In this document: positions 46,013-64,000 of the stretch, one piece after another
How positions within the stretch are numbered: position 1 is the first letter of the stretch
Layout: each line of letters begins with the position of its first letter
NCBI GenBank assembly: GCA_949825025.1
Contig: OX463778.1
Span: 31,193,969-31,257,968 of the forward strand
Length of the DNA stretch: 64,000 bases
Reading direction: 5' to 3'
DNA from: Siphlonurus alternatus
Lineage: Eukaryota > Arthropoda > Insecta > Ephemeroptera > Siphlonuridae
Made by a program: the position numbers and the translations under genes
The notes under the pieces: model-generated
What the model saw: the letters and a program-made list of their open reading frames with translations, nothing else
Database searches by the model: none
Told to the model about the DNA's origin: nothing

Positions 46013-46842
46013 CATCTTTATTTTGCGCAAATCTAGATGTGCTCAAAATTTTGCTCCAAACCCGAAATAAAGTATCATTTCGACTTTTGCTCAAACCGCG
46101 ATGCGCAGAACTAGTTTTGCTCAAAATGAAATGCGCCAAAGCCGAAGTAAAATCTCATATCGGCTTTGGCGCATTTCGATTTGAGCAGAACTAGTTTTTG
46201 CCCAATATGAAATGCACCAAAGCCGAAAAAAGAACTCACTTCGGCTTTTTTGGCTCATTTCGTGATGCGCAGAACTAGATGTGCGCATTTTTTTCGGCTT
46301 TTGCCCGAATTCGGCTTTTGGTGCTAACATATTATACACTATCATGATATGTATTACTCAGGGGCGGCTCGTGCCCCTTTTCCGTGGGGGTGCTGCCTGA
46401 CATGGGACCAGCAGAACACCATGGGGGGGTTTGGGGGGCGGAGCCCCCCAATGGCCCGCCGCAGGCGCGATTTTTTTTAAGGACACGCCCCTTTTTTAGG
46501 GTAAAATTATGATAAAATCATATAATAATGCTCTCAACAAAGAAGCAGAAATTATCTAAAAACAAAAAATGCATGCATTTTATTTATAATTTGTTATGAC
46601 ATGCACTTATGCGAGCCCTTTTGAAATCGTGATTGAATGTTTCAAACTTAATATAATATCCAATTTTTAATTATTTTTTTTAATTCATAAAAAATAAAAA
46701 AAAAATTCCTTTCACGTGGTAAGAAACATATATAAAAATAAATATTGTTTTAAGTCTTTTTTTTTAAATAATAGTGTCAATCAAACTGCATTGTTAATAT
46801 GAAACCTGAATGTCTGGTATAATTTTTACGCAATGTATATAA

Positions 46843-47626
46843 TGAACATCAAATAAATCTATCATGGTACATACAATATGTACAAAATTAGGCGACAACC
46901 AGAATCTAATATAAATTTTTAAAGACAAAATTTAATAAAAAAATAAAAAATGAAATTTTTATAAGAAAAAATTGCATTATTATAAACATTATTTCAATAT
47001 TATTAGTATTTATTTAATTGAGAAAAAAATACTCGCATCCTGTTAAGGTAGGGATAACACGGATCAGCTGACCTAATGCTAAAAAAATCTCAGTCATGAA
47101 AAGTACGAAAAAAAAATAATAAAATGTTCTCCTCTACATCGCCTATAAGTATAGCTAAATTATCAGGTATACAAAACTGAGCTAGTTTTCGAGTTATTAA
47201 TTTTTAAAGTTGTTTTAATGTTGACTAATTTAACATGGAGATGGAGAAATGAAACTTCCATGCTATAAATTAGTCAACATTAAAAATAATACCTGATAAT
47301 TTAGCTATACTTATAGGCGATGTAGAGGAGAACATTTTATTATTTTTTCATAATTTTCATGAATGAGATTTTTTTAGCATTGGGTCAGCTGATTCGTGTT
47401 ATCTCTACCTTAACAGGATTACGATTATTTTTTTCTCAATTAAATAAATATACTAATAATAATGAAATAAAGTTTAATAATGTAATTTTTTCTTATAAAA
47501 ATTTCATTTCTTATTTTTTTATTAAATTTTGTCTTTAAAAATTTATATTAGATTCTGGTTGTCGCCTAATTTTGTACATATATTATTGTATATACCATGA
47601 TCGATTTATTTGATGTTCATGCAGTT
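46843..47626. mobile_element. Long hairpin (about 390-bp arms) within the outer hAT
   Basis: ATGAACATCAAATAAATC on the left is mirrored by GATTTATTTGATGTTCAT on the right. Inversion continues through TAGGCGACAACCAGAATCTA and TTAAGGTAGGGATAACACGG. The inner 47048-47411 part, with TTAAGG/CCTTAA ends, resembles the MITE families at 38557 and 9179, so it may be a MITE inside a longer palindrome. Confidence 0.75.
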
Positions 47627-47788
47627 CTGATCACCCTATAATTACGACACATCGGTATAATTGGCTTGAGCGCGCGCGCGCATATGAGAAACCTCTCGAG
47701 CGGTATAACAGATCAAAGATCCCAATTCTTTTATTGTTTTTTTTTTTTTTTTTTAGCCATGCAATATTTCTTTGATTACTATCGCATA

Positions 47789-49735
47789 CAGGGTCGGTCT
47801 GGCCATATAGTTGACTCCGCAAATGCGGAGCGGGCCCCGGCCTGCGCGGGCCCCCTCCGGGCCTCATAGAAAATTTGAAATTTTACTGAAATTATAAAAT
47901 ATTCAAAAATTTATCAAGTGTTTCAAGGATTATTTTATTTAATATGATAAAAAGACACGCTTGACTTTGTGCATTAACTTACAATTCATACATATCTTTG
48001 AGAGGACTTAAAAGAAATTAAGCACTGTAGAAAAATAGACGTATTTGAATATCTAACGAGTTCACATTTTCATTATTTAAAAAAAAAGTTTGTATTGAAT
48101 TTTAGGACGACATATGAATCCAAAAATTCTATCTCACATAGGTCATAGGTTGTCCAGAAAGAAATTCCAAATATTATTAAAAACGCGTAGGGCCTACCTA
48201 ACAAACACCCTCTATTAATTCGAAAAAATACACCACAGACAAATACGAGCTGTAACCAAAAAATATTTAAAAAATATATAATTATGTTTTCGAATCTGTA
48301 TTCCCATCAATAAATAAATGAAAACTCATATGAGAATTAACCAGTGGCGTAACTACAAAATGTGGGCCCGGGGGCTGAAGGCAGGTTCGGGCCCCTTCGC
48401 CGCGAAGCGGCGGCTTCGGGGGCGGGGGGGGGGGGGAGGGGTATGATCCCCGCCGGAGGCGAAAATTTTTAGAAAATGCGGTCGTGACAATTATTTTTTT
48501 ATTAAGAAAATTACATATTTTAATGCAATTCGATTATTTGCTCAATATTTATAAGTTCCGTATTAATTTATTAATTTATGATTGCATGCAGATCCGAAAT
48601 ATTTTGCATTCAACGCATAATGTCACGTTTTATGCAGCAATCGGCAATTTTAAAGCAAAAATAAAAAAACTCAGTATGGTGAACTGTAAAAATATAAAAA
48701 TTGATATTAGTTATTTTAATCCACTATATAACATAAATTACGAATTAACACGAATGGTATACTATAGCATAACAATGTCTATAACGTAAGCACAAAAGTT
48801 TGAAGTATTAGAGACTACGATTATTTGAACTGCACACGCGTGCTTCGACGACATGGTGAACTGAATTTGGGGTGGTTCGCTATTGTTCTCCCCATCCCCA
48901 AGTGATAATGATATTATATAATGATAATGCTCGCTTCCAGTCTTCATATTTTGTGACAAATATTTGGGGAAAAAAATAATAAATTATACCTATAGTTTAA
49001 AAAATTATTTATTATTATTATTTTTTGTCAAGCTCAATTGAAAATCAACGAGTTTAACTGAAAAGGCCCCCTGTGATGACCGGGCCCGGGGCCCTTGGCC
49101 CCCTCGACCCCCTCTGTAGTTACGCCACTGGAATTAACATATATTTACTATGGCATATGTTTTCGATTTTTTTACAGAAAAACTGCCCCGAGCAAAAATA
49201 TTTTTTATACGTTTTTGGTTAAAGCTCGAGCCATGGAACACCACCTATGGCTAACAGTGTACTTTTTCAAGTGAATAAATGGAGGATGTTTGTCAAGTAA
49301 GACGCTTTTTCTCTGGATTTTTTTTTTTTATAGAACTAATGTATGATATTTGAATTTTTTGGATTTCGGTTGCATTATGGAGAAGCACTAGAACTATTTT
49401 AAGAAGATAATAATATATTAACTCAGCTGTTTCTTTATTTTTTTATTTTATTTTTTGGTCGTAGATCATCATTTACTTTAACTTTAAAAAATATATATTA
49501 AACTGCAAACTAAAAAAAAAAAATACTCAAATTTAATTTCTCACAAGTCAGTAAATGAAACCTTGCAATATTTTAACATATTAAAATTTAAAAAGAATAA
49601 GAAAGCCACGCCCCTTTTGCTAAAATTTTCGCGCCTGCGGCGGGCAACTCCCCCCCCCCTCCCCCGCCCGCTCCACGGCCGGGCCCTTCGGGCCCTCCCG
49701 CAGAGCGGGCCATCGGCCCCCAGACCGACCCTCTG
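47789..49735. mobile_element. Middle hAT-like element, perfect 8-bp target duplication
   Basis: CAGGGTCGGTCTGG at the left and CCAGACCGACCCTCTG at the right are inverted termini. The flanking ATCGCATA is identical on both sides (47781-47788, 49736-49743). GC-rich GGGCCC palindromes lie inside both ends. It carries the innermost element at 48342-49130. Confidence 0.88.
48342..49130. mobile_element. Innermost hAT-like element, perfect 8-bp target duplication
   Basis: CAGTGGCGTAACTACA and TGTAGTTACGCCACTG are exact inverted ends, flanked by identical GAATTAAC (48334-48341 and 49131-49138). The 789-bp interior has GGGCCC-rich ends and AT-rich middle DNA. The 101-residue plus-strand frame within it has no transposase motifs. 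Confidence 0.9.
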
Positions 49736-50208
49736 ATCGCATATTTGCTGCTAAATAATGTACTGCCGGTACACGCAAAAACGGGAAAATAAGCTATATA
49801 TTTTTCTCATCCTGGAGTAGTTAACGTTTTCTTATATTTTGTATACTCGTACACTTTTACAACTTGTTTTTGTTTTATTGTTTTATTTTTATGTTTGAAT
49901 TTTCACATTAATGGTATAAAATGCTGTAGTGAATAATTAATAAATAAACAGCTCCCATGTGTATCGACTTGGTTCCTGGTAAACTTTTATAATTTTTATA
50001 ATAAAATACATGGGCGCGATTCACGAACGAATTAAGTTATCCAGATTTCTCACTTAATTAATTTGATCGACGTTTAGTGCCATTGAGTTAGACTGGCGCT
50101 AACTGCGTGGTTAGTAAGAAACCTGTTGTTGTCGTTGTTCGAACGTGAGATATCTCACGATTGTTTACATGCATGCACCACTTAATTTTCAAAAGACAAG
50201 TGTTGGTT

Positions 50209-50241
50209 CATAGCCCTCTGGTGGTCCACCAGAGGGCTATG
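50209..50241. repeat. Perfect 33-bp palindrome
   Basis: CATAGCCCTCTGGTGG is followed directly by T and then its exact inverse CCACCAGAGGGCTATG. It lies in the right part of the outer hAT-like element. Confidence 0.85.
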
Positions 50242-50680
50242 GTTGGTTCTTTTGGGACAGTCATATTTTTATTAAAGTAAAATAAAAGTGCTGGTCTTCA
50301 TTCCTCAGATGCTTCAATATATTTAGTCCCCGATCGCTCCAAAATCACACGGCTTGTATTGAGCGGGAGTTGAAGAAGAGGAGAATGATCGAGGGTGGGA
50401 ACACACTGCTTTGGGCTACTGCTAGTAGTGGCAGTACCTTCCGCTGGGCAGCGCTGAGGGAATAAATTTACGCGGCAGCGGCAAAAATTTCATGATTTTA
50501 AATGTTAGAACTGATAAAAATTTGCTGGAAAGTTCAGAAAAATTATAGCATTATTTGATATTTCTAATTGTGTGTTTGTTCCCAAAATTGCTGGGGGGGC
50601 TGCAGTACCGCAGTACTATAGTACGAGCCGCCCCTGATTACTATATTAACGAAAACTAAAAATAAGCCAATGGACAAAAT

Positions 50681-50995
50681 ACATGATGAAATTTTTTTAT
50701 TTCAGAAGTGAATAGAGGGTACCAAATTATGCTACTATGAATTTTTTCAGATTTTTTTGAGACCCAAAACTATTTTTAAATAATTATTGAAAGTGCGGCC
50801 ACGCCCCCTGGAGGCGTCAATATTAGGCATCCAGTCTCTATCCTTTTTATTAAGAATTCAGGGGTGCCAACTGAAATCACAGGACTTTCAATAATTATTT
50901 AAAAATAGTTCCGGGTCTCAAAAACATCTGAAAAAATTCAGAGTAACATTATTTTGGTACCCTCTATTTATTTCTGCAATAAAAATTTCCCATGT
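50681..50995. mobile_element. MITE of the TGACGTCA-core family, divergent
   Basis: TTTCAGAAGTGAATAGAGGGTACC is mirrored by GGTACCCTCTATTTATTTCTG, and GAGACCCAAAACTATTTTTA by the inverse TAAAAATAGTTCCGGGTCTC. In this copy the central TGACGTCA palindromes are lost. Confidence 0.7.
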
Positions 50996-51502
50996 ATGTT
51001 GTCCATTATTTCAATTTTCATGTTTTTAATAAATATACCCCGTGAATGATGCCATTATGAAAAATTGACACACACGCACTGGGTGTCAACCTCATTGCGA
51101 TTGATATAACTACAAAATATTCAAGAATTTCAAGAGGTTGTAGCTGTAATATGTATAACTGCATAAAATACGTGTATTAATTATTATATAAAACAGTATA
51201 AAATATAACTGCGTATAATTATGATGGCATGAAATTGCATCTTTCATCATTCAGCGCGCATCCACCGCTCTGAATGAGCTAGAGGTTTCAATAGCTCGAT
51301 CCTCAATTTGATCCCTCAGTGACAGAGCACATATGGTCAAATAACGCTACAAGACGTATTAGTTAATGTAATATATATTATATAATTGAAGGTGCATGCA
51401 ATTAACAAATATATTTTTTTTTTTCATCATGTAAAATAAAATGAAACAAACCGTTCCTGAGCTTATATAATTTGTAATATGTTTGAAAGTTTATTGTCAA
51501 AG
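50996..51502. other. Downstream region of the esterase-like gene
   Basis: AT-rich DNA following the stop codon of the minus-strand esterase-like gene, so probably its 3' untranslated region and flank. Nothing else was recognised. Confidence 0.4.
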
Positions 51503-63314
<11,812 letters not shown>

Positions 63315-63348
63315 CTAAACATGAACACACATTATTATTCTAACAATT

Positions 63349-63609
63349 AAGGGTAAGGTAACGCCACCAATGTTAAAAAAAATCCCTCTCACAAAAATTC
63401 TGAAAAAAATTTAAAATGTTCTCCTCTACACCCCCTATCAGTAGCTAAAATATCAGGTATACAAATACGATCTAGTTTTTGAGTTATGAATTTTTAAAGT
63501 TGACCAATTTAACATGGGAGTTTCATTTCTCCATGTTAAAGTAGTCAACTTTAAAAATTCATAACTCAAAAACTAGATCGTATTTGTATACCTGATATTT
63601 TAGCTACTG

Positions 63610-63612
<3 letters not shown>
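63349..63612. mobile_element. Truncated copy of the AAGGGTAAGGTAACGCC fold-back MITE
   Basis: The left arm and most of the right arm match 9179-9529 almost exactly (TAAGGTAACGCCACCAATG, ACTAGATCGTATTTGTATAC). The copy stops at TTTTAGCTACTGAT, where a TA tract begins, so the last about 80 bp are missing. It lies 35 bp from the acceptor of the first visible esterase-like exon. Confidence 0.85.
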
Positions 63613-63658
<46 letters not shown>

Positions 63659-63680
63659 GTATATGTATAATATATGTATG

Positions 63681-63715
<35 letters not shown>

Positions 63716-63756
63716 TTAAATAAATAATGTATAATATATATATATATATTATATAC
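63613..63756. repeat. (TA)n microsatellite
   Basis: A TA tract with TATG interruptions and a TTTATTTAAATAAATA break. It replaces the missing end of the MITE copy. Confidence 0.9.
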
Positions 63757-64000
63757 TGTATGTATGTTCCCTGTGATGTACTGCAGAGTACAAATGGTTC
63801 ATCAGATTCCTGTTTCATGTATGTAATGTACATTTACGAACAAAAAACTGTATTGTAATACTTGCTTTGCCATAATATAATATCAACGTGATGCACGTGG
63901 AATGACATGCATGATGAACACATCAAGCATACAAGTTTTATTACACGGTCTAATTAACTTGCACACAATGTGCTTGGGTTCTGACTTTTACATGTCACCC
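63757..64000. other. AT-rich intronic DNA, nothing recognised
   Basis: The 5' exons of the esterase-like gene, with signal peptide and first conserved block, should lie beyond the window. Confidence 0.35.

Larger units (their letters stand above)
42614..46324. mobile_element. 3.7-kb fold-back element with AAAGCCGAA subterminal repeats
   Basis: Ends GCACCCAAAGCCGAATTCGG and CCGAATTCGGCTTTTGGTGC are inverted and flanked by TA (42612-42613, 46325-46326). Each arm of about 300 bp is built from alternating AAAGCCGAA, CGCGATGCGCAGAACTAG and AAATGAGC-like words. The centre has been filled by a LINE fragment, itself split by another transposon, and by a further hairpin (45042-46012). Confidence 0.7.
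46359..50636. mobile_element. Outer hAT-like element of a three-level nest
   Basis: CAGGGGCGGCTCGTGC and GTACGAGCCGCCCCTG are inverted ends. Flanks share ATTACT (46353-46358 and 50637-50642), shorter than the usual 8 bp. Inside the left part are G-rich tracts and TAGGGTAAAATTATGA-like DNA shared with the NFU1 element. It contains a fold-back (46843-47626) and a second hAT-like element (47789-49735). Confidence 0.7.

Noticed and set aside
48484..48789. 101-codon plus-strand frame inside the innermost hAT-like element
   Set aside because: No transposase motif (no BED finger or hATC dimerisation block); AT-rich chance frame.

Overview
This window looks like nuclear DNA of an animal, most likely an arthropod and possibly a crustacean. 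The genes have spliceosomal introns with GT-AG borders and one GC-AG. The 4E-BP N-terminus (MSASPIARQ...) is of the insect/crustacean type. The sequence is strongly AT-rich, full of (TA)n tracts and packed with transposable elements. The taxon is my inference, not something shown directly.

Four protein-coding genes are readable, all on the minus strand. (1) 1445-8941: a class-III PLP-dependent phospho-lyase of the ETNPPL/PHYKPL (AGXT2-like) family, in ten exons. (2) 15052-17488: eIF4E-binding protein (4E-BP/Thor), complete in three exons, with a FOXO-type site about 270 bp upstream of its ATG. (3) 33887-42169: NFU1, the mitochondrial Fe-S cluster scaffold, complete in seven exons (278 aa). 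(4) 51503-63314: a carboxylesterase/cholinesterase-fold protein ending in KDEL, nine exons, with its 5' end outside the window. In gene 4 all three triad positions and part of the oxyanion hole are substituted, and two exons carry frame-breaking indels. The four genes share no obvious pathway: lipid-head-group metabolism, translation control, mitochondrial Fe-S assembly, and an ER-retained esterase-like protein.

Most of the rest is mobile DNA: many fold-back (hairpin) elements and MITEs, three hAT-like elements nested inside one another (46359-50636), and a hAT-like element next to a splice donor of NFU1. There is also a mariner-derived fold-back with tandem repeats inside its inverted arms (10483-12897), and a 3.8-kb fold-back holding both ends of a cysteine-rich protein gene (26827-30622). 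Non-LTR retrotransposons are present, one with a nearly intact 536-codon reverse transcriptase ORF (59286-60896), along with tRNA-derived SINEs and long (TA)n, (TAAA)n and (CAAA)n arrays. No CRISPR array, bacterial operon, rRNA gene or convincing functional tRNA gene was seen.

Layout: 1-9 kb ETNPPL-like gene; 9-14 kb hairpin elements; 15-18 kb 4E-BP and its upstream region; 18-31 kb transposon-rich intergenic DNA; 31-42 kb NFU1 and its flanks; 42-51 kb nested transposons; 51-64 kb esterase-like gene with a LINE in its first visible intron.
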